Source: an uncultured Eubacterium sp. (GTDB lineage: Bacteria > Bacillota > Clostridia > Lachnospirales > Lachnospiraceae). Taken from it: 36,050 bases of DNA. Positions 1 to 8,231 of this stretch are shown one piece after another; the stretch's first letter is position 1; each line of letters opens with the position of its first letter. Under the pieces are notes generated by a model. The model was not told the origin of the DNA and ran no database searches. It saw nothing but the letters and a program-made list of their open reading frames with translations. The position numbers and the translations under genes are program-made. Location: assembly GCA_945920185.1 (NCBI GenBank), contig CAMEJP010000020.1, forward strand, positions 1-36,050, given 5' to 3'.

Positions 1-303
1 ATTCAGGCAATAGAGTTTGGAAAAGAAGAGGGGCTTGTGGAGTTCTGCAAGGGCATACAGGCAGGCGCTCCCGTTGACAGTCATGTGGTTCCGGAGGGCT
101 GGGATATGCCGGGATATGATGCCAAGGTCATAATGGCTGCGGGTGCATTTGTACAGGGTTCTTCCATTGAACTTAGTGCAGACGGTCCGATAAAGCCACC
201 GTATACGGCATTTTTTCAGGGAGGACTTACATGGTATCATGCCAAATTCGGCATACTTATGAGCCTTGAAAAGCTGTATGAAGCCGACTTGGTAAATTTA
301 TAG
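1..303 (+). CDS. PLP-dependent methionine gamma-lyase / aluminium-resistance family protein, C-terminal part
   Basis: Partial gene; the reading frame is open from base 1 and ends at the TAG at 301-303, so about 100 C-terminal residues are seen. The sequence carries the family's typical end: PVDSHVVPEGWDMPGYD, then VIMAAGAFVQGSSIELSADG, then PPYTAFFQGGLTWYHAKFG. This matches my memory of the family called 'cystathionine beta-lyase family protein involved in aluminium resistance' (PF06838), PLP fold-type I enzymes thought to act on sulfur amino acids. The PLP lysine lies upstream of the window and cannot be checked. The gene commonly precedes radC in clostridia, which fits. An internal GTG at 37 is not a real start. 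The exact substrate is unknown. Confidence 0.85.
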   Translation: MQAIEFGKEEGLVEFCKGIQAGAPVDSHVVPEGWDMPGYDAKVIMAAGAFVQGSSIELSADGPIKPPYTAFFQGGLTWYHAKFGILMSLEKLYEADLVNL

Positions 304-330
304 AAAGTAAGTAATGCTTTAGAAAAAATG

Positions 331-359
331 TATACATAAATTTGAAAATGTGTTATGAT
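331..359 (+). promoter_or_regulatory. Candidate promoter for the radC-mre-min operon
   Basis: TATGAT at 354-359 is preceded by TG at 351-352, giving an extended -10. The -35 at 331-336 (TATACA) is poor, 17 bases upstream. It sits in the 125-base gap before radC, the only gap before this operon. No terminator for the upstream gene is visible. Confidence 0.4.
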
Positions 360-428
360 ATAAGATGATTATTTTTGTGATTCTCCGTTTATGAAACTTT
401 TTATCAAACTAAGATATACGGAGGTTCA

Positions 429-1130
429 ATGAACACATTTACAACAAAAGATTTGCCTGATGATGCCAGACCTTATGAGAAATGCCTGAAGTATGGGACA
501 GTTTCGCTTTCTGATTCCGAGCTTCTTGCCATATTTTTAAGGTGCGGCGTGCAGGGAATGAACAGCATAGAGTTATCGTCCCTTATATTAAAAAAGGGCG
601 GCGACAAGGGACTTGTGGGACTTAACGGTCTTTCATGGTCTGAACTTACGCAAATAAAAGGTATAGGCAGGGTGAAGGCAATTCAGATACAGTGTATTGC
701 CGAAATGTCAAGAAGAATTGCCAAAGGTCTTGCTAAGGAAGCGCTGGAGTTTAATGACACATTTTCCGTGGCAAACTATTTTATGGAGGACTTAAGGCAT
801 CTTGACAGGGAACACCTTGTAATGGCTATGTTTGATACCAAAAATCACTTTATAGGCGAAAGTACCGTATCAATAGGTACTGTAAATGCTTCGCTTATAT
901 CGCCGAGAGAGATACTTGTGGAGGCACTGAGGAGCAATGCGGTTAAGATTATTCTTCTGCATAATCACCCCAGCGGAGACCCCACGCCGAGCAAAGAGGA
1001 TATCATGGCTACAATAAGGCTTTCTAAAGCCTGTGATGACGTAGGTATTGTGATGTTAGACCATATAATAATTGGCGATAATAGGTACATAAGTTTAAGA
1101 GAACAAGGGTACTTTACCGATAATGATTAA
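429..1130 (+). CDS. radC: RadC family JAB/MPN-domain protein
   Basis: 233 residues, the normal RadC length. The N-terminal half carries a helix-hairpin-helix-like segment (LNGLSWSELTQIKGIGRVKA, about 66-85). The C-terminal half is the MPN/JAB metalloprotease-like domain with its metal motif HNHPSGDPTPS: H178, H180 and D184 are the expected zinc ligands. RadC was named for DNA repair, but its molecular role is unresolved; the fold suggests a peptidase-like or nucleic-acid activity. The start is set by the ribosome site ACGGAGG at 418-424, five bases before the ATG. It is the first gene of a run into mreB (17-base gap to the first possible mreB ATG), an arrangement common in Firmicutes. Confidence 0.95.
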   Translation: MNTFTTKDLPDDARPYEKCLKYGTVSLSDSELLAIFLRCGVQGMNSIELSSLILKKGGDKGLVGLNGLSWSELTQIKGIGRVKAIQIQCIAEMSRRIAKGLAKEALEFNDTFSVANYFMEDLRHLDREHLVMAMFDTKNHFIGESTVSIGTVNASLISPREILVEALRSNAVKIILLHNHPSGDPTPSKEDIMATIRLSKACDDVGIVMLDHIIIGDNRYISLREQGYFTDND

Positions 1131-1159
1131 ATGAAAACCGACAGGAAATGGAGATTAAA

Positions 1160-2182
1160 ATGACACAGAATGTATTTGGACTTGACATAGGAACGAGCAA
1201 TATAAAAATGTATTGTTCAAACAGCAATGAGATTTTGAATGAGAAAAATGTTATTGCCATTGCCAACAAGAAAAATATATTTTCTTATGGTGACGACGCT
1301 TTTGAGATGGTAGGAAAGGCACCGGAAAATATCAGCGTGTCTTTTCCCGTAAAATACGGCGTTATAGCTGATAATGAAAATATGGAATCGCTGATAGAAA
1401 AGTTCTATTACAAAATTACAGGTTATAAGAAACCGATAAACGGAGAGTTTTACGTGACGGTACCAACCGAGGTTACAGAGGTGGAAAAGAGAGCTTTTTA
1501 TGAGCTTGTCGCAAATGCAAAGATAAAAGCAAAGAAGATTTATGTAATCGACAAACCTATTGCTGACGGAATAGGAGCGGGAATTGACGTGACAAACGCA
1601 AAGGGTGTCATGATTATAAATATGGGTGCCGATACGACAGAGGTATCCGTGTTATCTCTTGGCGGCATAGTTTTAAGCAAAGGTGTAAAGCTTGCAGGCA
1701 ATAAGTTTGATGAAAGTATCATCAATACCGTAAAGAAGCAGTACAACCTCATAATAGGCAATAAGACTGCTGAAAATATCAAGTTTGAACTCAGCAGTGC
1801 AGTAAAAATACCTGAAAAGAAGTACAATGTGTTTGGCAGGGATGTGGTCACGGGACTGCCTATACAGGTAGCGATATCATCAGATGTGGTGTATGACTGT
1901 CTTATAGACCAGATAAATTCTCTTGTGGATGCGGTTAAGGTAATACTTGAGAGAACTCCTCCGGAGCTTTCTGCGGATATTATCGATACGGGAATATATA
2001 TCACCGGAGGTTCGTCAAATATAAACGGTATATGTGAGCTTATCGCAAAGGAAACAGGACTTAACGTGAATAAAGTGCCGGTTCCGCAGGAAAGCGTAAT
2101 CAGAGGAATTATTGAGATTGTCAAAAATCCTAAAAAATATGACGGAATAGCAAAGATACCAAGAGAAAAGATATATTATTAG
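1160..2182 (+). CDS. mreB: MreB-family actin-like rod-shape protein
   Basis: About 340 residues, the size of MreB. It polymerises at the inner membrane and organises the elongation machinery (MreC, MreD, RodA, PBP2), all encoded next. Visible actin-fold motifs are phosphate-1 DIGTSNIKMY near the N-terminus, TEVEKRA (the region of the catalytic Glu), IGAGIDV, phosphate-2 NMGADTTEVSVLSLGG, and the adenosine motif ITGGSSNING. Phosphate-2 normally begins with Asp (DIGGGTTE); here it is Asn at about residue 154, and GG is replaced by AD. The start at 1160 has GGAG at 1150-1153, six bases upstream; an ATG at 1148 lacks such a site. The sequence is clearly diverged from standard MreB but sits in the standard mreBCD place. 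Confidence 0.9.
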   Translation: MTQNVFGLDIGTSNIKMYCSNSNEILNEKNVIAIANKKNIFSYGDDAFEMVGKAPENISVSFPVKYGVIADNENMESLIEKFYYKITGYKKPINGEFYVTVPTEVTEVEKRAFYELVANAKIKAKKIYVIDKPIADGIGAGIDVTNAKGVMIINMGADTTEVSVLSLGGIVLSKGVKLAGNKFDESIINTVKKQYNLIIGNKTAENIKFELSSAVKIPEKKYNVFGRDVVTGLPIQVAISSDVVYDCLIDQINSLVDAVKVILERTPPELSADIIDTGIYITGGSSNINGICELIAKETGLNVNKVPVPQESVIRGIIEIVKNPKKYDGIAKIPREKIYY

Positions 2183-2199
2183 TGATATAGGTGTTTTTT

Positions 2200-3036
2200 A
2201 TGAATAACAAAAATAAATTCAGCTTGTCTACAAAAGGACTTTTGTATGTATTTTGCGCCATATGCGTAGTGCTGATAGTTGTTACGTTCTTTACGGATAA
2301 GCTTACAAAGCCGATACGGAATATCCTGTCATATGTAGTGGTTCCTATGCAGAACGGCGTTAATAATATGGGCTTGTGGGCGTATGACAAGAAGGAGGAG
2401 CTTAAAGACATAGATGAGCTTCTCGATGAAAATGCAAAGTTGAAGGCGCAGCTTTCAGAACTCCAGGAAAAAAATCTTCAGCTTGAACAGGACAGTTATG
2501 AGCTTGCCAGACTCCGTGAGCTTTACGCTCTTGATGAAAAATATTCAGGCTACACAAAAGTGGGGGCAAGAATTATAGCAAGAGATAATTCAAACTGGTT
2601 TAACAAATTTACGGTGGACAAGGGAAGCAATGACGGCATAGAGGTTGGCATGAATGTCATTGCGGACGGAGGACTTGTAGGCATTGTAATTGAAACGGAT
2701 AAGACTACAAGTGTGATAAGAACCATTATTGATGATCAGAGCGTTGTGAGCTGTATGCAGATAAGCACGGGTGATACATGTACAGTGGCCGGTGACTTGA
2801 AGCTTATCAATGAAGGCAAGCTTTTGCTCAGCAATTTTAAGAAAAGTTCAAACGTGTCCGTGGGTGATGCTATAGTCACATCCAACATAAGCAGTATGTT
2901 CCTGCAGGGCATACTTGTCGGATATGTCAACGAGATTTCTCTTGACAAAAATGACCTTACGCAGTCAGGATATATAATTCCGGTAGTGGATTTTGAACAT
3001 TTGCAGGAAGTACTTATAATCACTCAATTAAAATAA
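2200..3036 (+). CDS. mreC: Rod shape-determining protein MreC
   Basis: 278 residues. There is a short basic cytoplasmic tail, one membrane segment (about residues 13-32), a coiled coil (about 65-105, rich in Leu/Glu/Lys: DENAKLKAQLSELQEK), then the extracytoplasmic beta-rich MreC domain with ARIIARDNSNWFNKFTVDKG and GLVGIVIE, both typical. MreC dimerises outside the membrane and activates PBP2/RodA. I prefer the ATG at 2200 because AGGTG at 2189-2193 lies six bases upstream; a GTG at 2191 in the same frame has no site. It lies between mreB and mreD with short gaps, clearly co-transcribed. Confidence 0.93.
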   Translation: MNNKNKFSLSTKGLLYVFCAICVVLIVVTFFTDKLTKPIRNILSYVVVPMQNGVNNMGLWAYDKKEELKDIDELLDENAKLKAQLSELQEKNLQLEQDSYELARLRELYALDEKYSGYTKVGARIIARDNSNWFNKFTVDKGSNDGIEVGMNVIADGGLVGIVIETDKTTSVIRTIIDDQSVVSCMQISTGDTCTVAGDLKLINEGKLLLSNFKKSSNVSVGDAIVTSNISSMFLQGILVGYVNEISLDKNDLTQSGYIIPVVDFEHLQEVLIITQLK

Positions 3037-3048
3037 AACGGAGGTATT

Positions 3049-3570
3049 ATGAAGCGCAAAATAATACAATTTGTTCTCATAATAGTATGCTTTGTTCTTC
3101 AAAGTACATTTCTTAAAAGTATAGCCTTTGCCAATGTAGCACCTAATCTTATGATTATTCTTCCTGCACTTTTTGGATTTATGGGAGGAAAGAGAGACGG
3201 AATATATGTGGGCTTTTTTACAGGCTTTATGTTTGACCTGTTCTATTGTGATGTGGTGGGACTTAATGCATTTGTATTCATGTTCATAGGATATTTCAGC
3301 GGATTTTTCAAGGAGCATTACAACAAAGAAGAGATGATTATACCGCTTTTTCTGATTATGCTTGGTGATTTTTCCTACGGATTTATAAATTATGTGTTTA
3401 ATTTTCTTTTAAGAAACAAACTTGACATAGCCTACTATATGTTTAATATTATACTGCCTGAGGTAGTATATACGCTGTTTGTCACAATACTTATCTACAA
3501 GGTTGTTTTGTATGTGGATAAGCTTGCCGGCAAAAAGCATGAAAGGAAGGTAACAAAATATGTTTTTTGA
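3049..3570 (+). CDS. mreD: Rod shape-determining protein MreD
   Basis: 173 residues, almost entirely hydrophobic, with about five membrane segments; length and composition fit MreD. The segment VAPNLMIILPALFGFMGGKR followed by a GFFTGFMFDLFY stretch is typical (P-N-L near the start of helix 2, then G-F-x-x-G-x-x-x-D). It is an integral membrane partner of MreC in the elongation complex. A ribosome site (ACGGAGG, about 3039-3045) precedes the ATG. Its 3' end overlaps the PBP2 gene by 11 bases, which suggests translational coupling. Confidence 0.9.
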   Translation: MKRKIIQFVLIIVCFVLQSTFLKSIAFANVAPNLMIILPALFGFMGGKRDGIYVGFFTGFMFDLFYCDVVGLNAFVFMFIGYFSGFFKEHYNKEEMIIPLFLIMLGDFSYGFINYVFNFLLRNKLDIAYYMFNIILPEVVYTLFVTILIYKVVLYVDKLAGKKHERKVTKYVF

Positions 3571-6364
3571 GGAAATACTTGATTTTTTGAAACGTTTTGT
3601 GAAATCAAGAGCAACTCATCTTGTTATTGTTATTATTCTTCTTTTTACGATACTCATAAGACGTTTCTTTATTCTTCAGATAGTAAACGGCGATTCTTAT
3701 ACTACGGATTTTACGGCCAAAAACATAAAGGCGTATTCCATATCCGGAGCCAAGGGTGACATATACGACAGAAACGGTGAGCTGTTAGCATATAATGAAC
3801 TTGCTTATACCGTAAAGATATGTGACAGCGGTGTTTATGATAACAACGCTCAAAAAAACATTATTCTCAATGACATAATATACCGGACGATACACATTAT
3901 TGAGGACAATAATGATATCGTAGATGTAGATTTTCCCATAGGCGTAAGTGCCGAAGGAAATTATGAGTTTACCGTGGATACATCGGAAAAACTCAGATTT
4001 TTCAGAGATATTTTCGGTAAAAAGAGTGTGTCCGAGCTCTCTGAGAAAGAAAGAATGTATACTGCAGACGAAGTGATGGAATACCTTATTGACAGATTTG
4101 AGGTCGATGAGAAATATTCAAAAGAGGACACTGTGAGGATAGTTTATTTCAGAAATCTTATGAAGCAGAATTCATATCAGAGATATCTGGAATTTACAGT
4201 GGCAAAGGAAGTGTCTGATGAGACTGTTGCGGCAATTCTTGAAAATACGGCTACTCTTACCGGTGTAAAGGTTTCAGAGGATTATATCAGAAAATATGTA
4301 GACAGTGTATATTTTGCCCATATTATAGGTTATACGGGAAGAGTGTCGGCTGATGAACTTGTTGAACTTTTAGAGAAGGATGACCAGTATGAGGCAAACG
4401 ATATAGTCGGAAAATCCGGAATAGAGAAAGCAATGGAAACTTATCTGACCGGAAGAAAAGGAGAGAGAAAGGTATACATTGACAATGTAGGACGTGTGAC
4501 TGAGGTCATAAGCGAAACAGAGGCTACACGAGGAAGCGATGTATATCTGTCAATAGATTCCAAGCTTCAGAAGGATATATATGATGAGGTTGAAAGACAG
4601 CTTTCGGCACTTATTTTATCAAAGATAATAACAAGTGAGGACAAATATCATTACAATTCGGCAGGCGATATTGATGATGTGTACATTCCCATATCTGATG
4701 TGTATTTCAGTATGATTGACAACAGTGTCCTGTCATTAAAGACCATTACCGAGGGAGAAACGGACACACAGGCAAACGTGTATGGCAAATTCAGTGAAAA
4801 GCAAGATGTTGTACTGAAGGAACTGTGGGCGGAGCTTAATGACACTGCCACACCGCTTAATCAGTTATCTGAGGAAATGCGGGTTTATGAATATTATGTA
4901 TATCAGTACCTTCTGAATTATGGTATAATAACAAGAAGCGATCTGGATACGGAAGACTCTGTATATCTGGCGTGGTACAATGAAGAAATCAGCCTTAAAG
5001 AGTTTTTAACGTATGCCCTTTCAAAAAACTGGGTAAATATGTACAATCTGGCAGATTCCGAGTATCAAAGTCTTTATGAGGCATACGATTCATTGCTTAA
5101 GTATGTATTTTCAGAGCTTCCGGATGACGACGGATTTGGCAAGAAAATATATAAGTATCTTATAAAAGGCGGAAGAATAAGTGGAAGAGAAGTGTGTGCC
5201 ATGCTATATGAGCAGGGTGTGCTGGAATATGATGAAGATCAGTATATACGGGTTAAAAACGGAATTATATCTTCGTATGATTTTATTACGAACAAGATAA
5301 GCAATCTTGAAATAACACCTGCACAGATGGCCCTTAAGCCTTGTTCGGCTTCGGTTGTTGTGACTTCACCGAAAACAGGAGAGATACTTGCTCTTGTATC
5401 ATATCCAAGCTATGATAACAATATGCTTTCGGGAACCGTAGACGCAGCTTATTACAATAAACTGCGAAATGACAATTCCCTGCCTTTAATCAACAGGGCA
5501 ACAGCCTCACAGTGTGCGCCGGGTTCAACTTTTAAGATAGCTACAACCATAGCCGGTGTAGGTGAAAATGTGCTGACCTTAGGCGAAGACATATACTGTT
5601 CGGGTACGTTTGATAAAGTTACGCCGAGTCCCCGCTGTTGGGCTCTTTACGGACACGGAACGCTTGATACAATCGGAGCAATACGTGCTTCATGCAACTG
5701 CTATTTTTACGAGGTAGGTTATCGTCTGTCAATAGACGCCAATGGCAAATTCAGCAATGAACTGGGAACAAGCCGATTGCAGAAATATACGGATTTGCTT
5801 GGACTTTCCACAAAGTCAGGAATTGAGATATATGAGGCAACACCTCATGCCTCCAACATTAACTCAATAGCGTCGGCCATAGGTCAGGGAAACCATAACT
5901 ATGCTCCTATAAATTTAGCAAGATATGTGACTACAATAGCTTCGTCCGGAACATGTTATGATTTTACTCTTATAAATAAGATTGTAGATAATGAAGGAAA
6001 TGTGTTATACTCATATACGCCAAAGATTGCTAACCAATGTGACTTTGTAAGTGATGCTCTGTGGAATTCAATTCACACAGGTATGAAACAGGTGCTTGAG
6101 GGCAATGCTTACTTCAGAGGTTTGGGATTTGATGTTGCAGGAAAGACAGGTACGGCACAGGAAAATCTTAAAGAGCCTAACCATGCCCTGCTCATAACAT
6201 ACGGACCTTACGAAGACCCTGAGATAGCCGTTGCGACTGTCATACAAAACGGTTACATCTCAAGTAATGCGGCTATGCTTACGGGAGAAGTTTACAGGAT
6301 ATACTTTGAAAAGGAACGTTCAGATACCCTTAATGTTACAGGCGGAAATCAGGTTATTGATTGA
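3560..6364 (+). CDS. mrdA: Penicillin-binding protein 2 (class B, elongation D,D-transpeptidase) with a large insertion
   Basis: 934 residues, much longer than the 600-700 usual for PBP2. There is one N-terminal membrane segment (about 18-38), then the PBP dimerisation domain (GDIYDRNGELLAYN near 70; IIGYTGRVSADE near 253; VGKSGIEKAMET near 285). The transpeptidase domain has all three catalytic motifs: S656-T-F-K659 (active serine), S711-C-N713 and K862-T-G. Between VYLSIDSKLQKD (about 327) and ASVVVTSPKTGEIL (about 596), which are nearly adjacent in E. coli PBP2, lie about 240 extra residues of acidic, Tyr-rich sequence that would be outside the cell. I believe related Lachnospiraceae proteins share this. 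It cross-links new wall during elongation with RodA. It overlaps mreD by 11 bases. Confidence 0.93.
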   Translation: MFFEEILDFLKRFVKSRATHLVIVIILLFTILIRRFFILQIVNGDSYTTDFTAKNIKAYSISGAKGDIYDRNGELLAYNELAYTVKICDSGVYDNNAQKNIILNDIIYRTIHIIEDNNDIVDVDFPIGVSAEGNYEFTVDTSEKLRFFRDIFGKKSVSELSEKERMYTADEVMEYLIDRFEVDEKYSKEDTVRIVYFRNLMKQNSYQRYLEFTVAKEVSDETVAAILENTATLTGVKVSEDYIRKYVDSVYFAHIIGYTGRVSADELVELLEKDDQYEANDIVGKSGIEKAMETYLTGRKGERKVYIDNVGRVTEVISETEATRGSDVYLSIDSKLQKDIYDEVERQLSALILSKIITSEDKYHYNSAGDIDDVYIPISDVYFSMIDNSVLSLKTITEGETDTQANVYGKFSEKQDVVLKELWAELNDTATPLNQLSEEMRVYEYYVYQYLLNYGIITRSDLDTEDSVYLAWYNEEISLKEFLTYALSKNWVNMYNLADSEYQSLYEAYDSLLKYVFSELPDDDGFGKKIYKYLIKGGRISGREVCAMLYEQGVLEYDEDQYIRVKNGIISSYDFITNKISNLEITPAQMALKPCSASVVVTSPKTGEILALVSYPSYDNNMLSGTVDAAYYNKLRNDNSLPLINRATASQCAPGSTFKIATTIAGVGENVLTLGEDIYCSGTFDKVTPSPRCWALYGHGTLDTIGAIRASCNCYFYEVGYRLSIDANGKFSNELGTSRLQKYTDLLGLSTKSGIEIYEATPHASNINSIASAIGQGNHNYAPINLARYVTTIASSGTCYDFTLINKIVDNEGNVLYSYTPKIANQCDFVSDALWNSIHTGMKQVLEGNAYFRGLGFDVAGKTGTAQENLKEPNHALLITYGPYEDPEIAVATVIQNGYISSNAAMLTGEVYRIYFEKERSDTLNVTGGNQVID

Positions 6365-6391
6365 TAATTACTATGAAACGGAGGAATAAAA

Positions 6392-7078
6392 GTGAAAGAC
6401 AGTATAGTAATTAGAGGAAATAAATACGGACTTACATTGTATGTCAATGAGGAGTCGGATAAGGAAAAGCTGAAGGAAGAACTGCTTGAAAAGCTGAAGG
6501 TTGCAAAGAGTTTTCTAAGAGAGGGAAATATCGCACTGGCTTTTGAAGGAAAGAAACTTAGTTTAGAGGAACAGCAGGAGCTTATAGAGCTGATAAACGA
6601 AAATGCAGACGTTAAGGTTATGTGCATAGTGGATACTTCTGAAAGCGGAGAATATGTTTTCAAGGAAGCTCTTTCAAGGTTGCCGATATCTGATGAAAAC
6701 AAAAGTATCAATGAGGCAGCTATCACGACGTCAAATCCTGAAGAATCTGTTGTCGGTTCATTTCATAAAGGAACTTTAAGAAGCGGACAGCTTCTTGAAG
6801 CAGATAACAGCGTGGTTATAATAGGTGATGTAAATCCCGGTGCAAATATTGTTTCAAAAGGTAATATTGTTGTTCTCGGTTCACTTAAAGGCAATGCCTA
6901 TGCCGGAGCAAACGGGGATACGGGAGCATTTGTTGTGGCACTTAAGATGAACGCCATGCAGATTAGAATTGCAGACACCATTGCAAGATGCCCCGATAAT
7001 CAGGAGACGAGCAAGGATTTGGCTCCTCAGATTGCATTTATAAGCGAAAATAACATTTGTATTGAAAATTTATATTGA
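6392..7078 (+). CDS. minC: Septum site-determining protein MinC
   Basis: 228 residues. The C-terminal half is the MinC beta-helix domain, with GTLRSGQLLEADNSVVIIGD, NPGANIVSKGNIVVLGSLKG and AYAGANGD, all characteristic. The N-terminal half (KYGLTLYVNEESDKEKLKEE) is the FtsZ-antagonising domain. MinC blocks FtsZ assembly where MinD recruits it. The start is a GTG at 6392 with ACGGAGGA at about 6379-6386, six bases upstream. The gene begins 27 bases after PBP2 and is followed by minD and minE, so lateral-wall synthesis and division-site choice share a transcript here. Confidence 0.93.
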   Translation: MKDSIVIRGNKYGLTLYVNEESDKEKLKEELLEKLKVAKSFLREGNIALAFEGKKLSLEEQQELIELINENADVKVMCIVDTSESGEYVFKEALSRLPISDENKSINEAAITTSNPEESVVGSFHKGTLRSGQLLEADNSVVIIGDVNPGANIVSKGNIVVLGSLKGNAYAGANGDTGAFVVALKMNAMQIRIADTIARCPDNQETSKDLAPQIAFISENNICIENLY

Positions 7079-7137
7079 TTTTATTCGTATTTTTATTCAT
7101 AATAGTATCGAAAAATATTTTTTGGAGGAATTAGAAA

Positions 7138-7929
7138 ATGAGTGAAGTTATCGTAGTAACATCCGGAAAAGGCGGAGTCGGAAAGACTACTACTACCGCA
7201 AATATCGGCACAGGTCTTGCCATGGCAGGAAAGAACGTAGTATTGGTAGATGCAGACACAGGTCTTAGAAATCTTGACCTGGTGCTTGGACTTGAAAATA
7301 GAATAGTGTACAATCTTGTAGACTGGCTTGAGGGAAAGTGCAGAATCAAGCAGGCTCTTATAAAGGACAAGCGTCATCCGTCACTTTGTCTTATGCCTAC
7401 ATCACAGACTAAGGACAAGAATGCCATAACCGAGGAGGACATGGTAAGACTTGTTGAGGAGCTTAAGAAAGATTTTGATTACATAATTCTTGACTGCCCG
7501 GCAGGTATTGAGCAGGGCTTTAAGAATGCCATTGTAGCTGCCGACAGAGCACTTGTTGTCACTACTCCGGAGGTTTCTGCAATACGTGACGCTGACAGAA
7601 TTATAGGTTTGCTTGAGGCAAATGAAATGAAGAGAACGGATCTTATCGTCAACAGAATAAGAATGGATATGGTTAAGGAAGGAAATATGATGAGTATTGA
7701 TGATGTTGTGGATATTCTTGCCATTAACATTATAGGTGCCGTTCCTGATGACCAGAATATAGTTATAGCTACAAACCAGGGTGAGCCTCTGGTCGGAAAC
7801 GGCTCGCTTGCGGGACAGGCTTATGAGAACATTGTAAAGAGAATATTGGGTGAGGAAGTTCCTCTTATGGATCTCAATGCGAAAAAGGGATTTTTTGGCA
7901 AGTTATCTAATATCTTTAAAAAGAACTAA
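7138..7929 (+). CDS. minD: Septum site-determining ATPase MinD
   Basis: 263 residues. The deviant Walker A motif KGGVGKTTT is at residues 11-19, with the signature Lys11 and Lys16; switch-like motifs VDADTGLRNLDLVLGLE and ILDCPAGIEQGF follow. The C-terminus KKGFFGKLSNIFKKN is the amphipathic membrane-targeting helix, which lets ATP-bound dimers sit on the membrane and recruit MinC. A GGAGG site lies nine bases before the ATG. Gene order minC-minD-minE is standard for species using the oscillating, MinE-type system. Confidence 0.97.
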   Translation: MSEVIVVTSGKGGVGKTTTTANIGTGLAMAGKNVVLVDADTGLRNLDLVLGLENRIVYNLVDWLEGKCRIKQALIKDKRHPSLCLMPTSQTKDKNAITEEDMVRLVEELKKDFDYIILDCPAGIEQGFKNAIVAADRALVVTTPEVSAIRDADRIIGLLEANEMKRTDLIVNRIRMDMVKEGNMMSIDDVVDILAINIIGAVPDDQNIVIATNQGEPLVGNGSLAGQAYENIVKRILGEEVPLMDLNAKKGFFGKLSNIFKKN

Positions 7930-7943
7930 AGGAGGACATTATA

Positions 7944-8222
7944 ATGAGTTTATTTGATATGTTTAAGAAAAAGACTTCCAGTAATGTTGCTAAGGACAGA
8001 CTGAAGCTTTTGCTTGTGTCTGACAGAGCTAACTGCTCGCCTGAGATTATGGAAAAGATTAAAAATGATATTATAAATGTCATTTCCAAATATATGGATA
8101 TTGATACAGAAGGTCTTGATATTCAGATTACAAATGTGGAGGCTTCTGAAAATAACGGAGTAGCAGGTCCGGCACTTTTTGCGAATATCCCAATAAAGGA
8201 TATTAGAAACAAGAATAATTAA
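7944..8222 (+). CDS. minE: Cell division topological specificity factor MinE
   Basis: 92 residues, the normal MinE size. The N-terminal MSLFDMFKKK is the membrane-targeting amphipathic stretch, followed by the anti-MinCD helix/strand region (AKDRLKLLLVSDRANCSPE). The rest (EIMEKIKNDIINVISKYMDI, then LDIQIT) is the dimerising topological-specificity domain. MinE stimulates MinD ATPase and so drives pole-to-pole patterning. Spacing to minD is 14 bases, with AGGAGG just upstream. This genome also encodes DivIVA (14662), so both MinE- and DivIVA-type polar factors are present. Confidence 0.95.
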   Translation: MSLFDMFKKKTSSNVAKDRLKLLLVSDRANCSPEIMEKIKNDIINVISKYMDIDTEGLDIQITNVEASENNGVAGPALFANIPIKDIRNKNN

Positions 8223-8231
8223 GGATGTAAG

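Noticed and set aside
1540..2124. Long open frame on the - strand inside mreB
   Set aside because: It is antisense to a clear MreB gene, low in charged residues and rich in Ser/Ile/Thr as expected for a reverse-strand shadow; no ribosome site.
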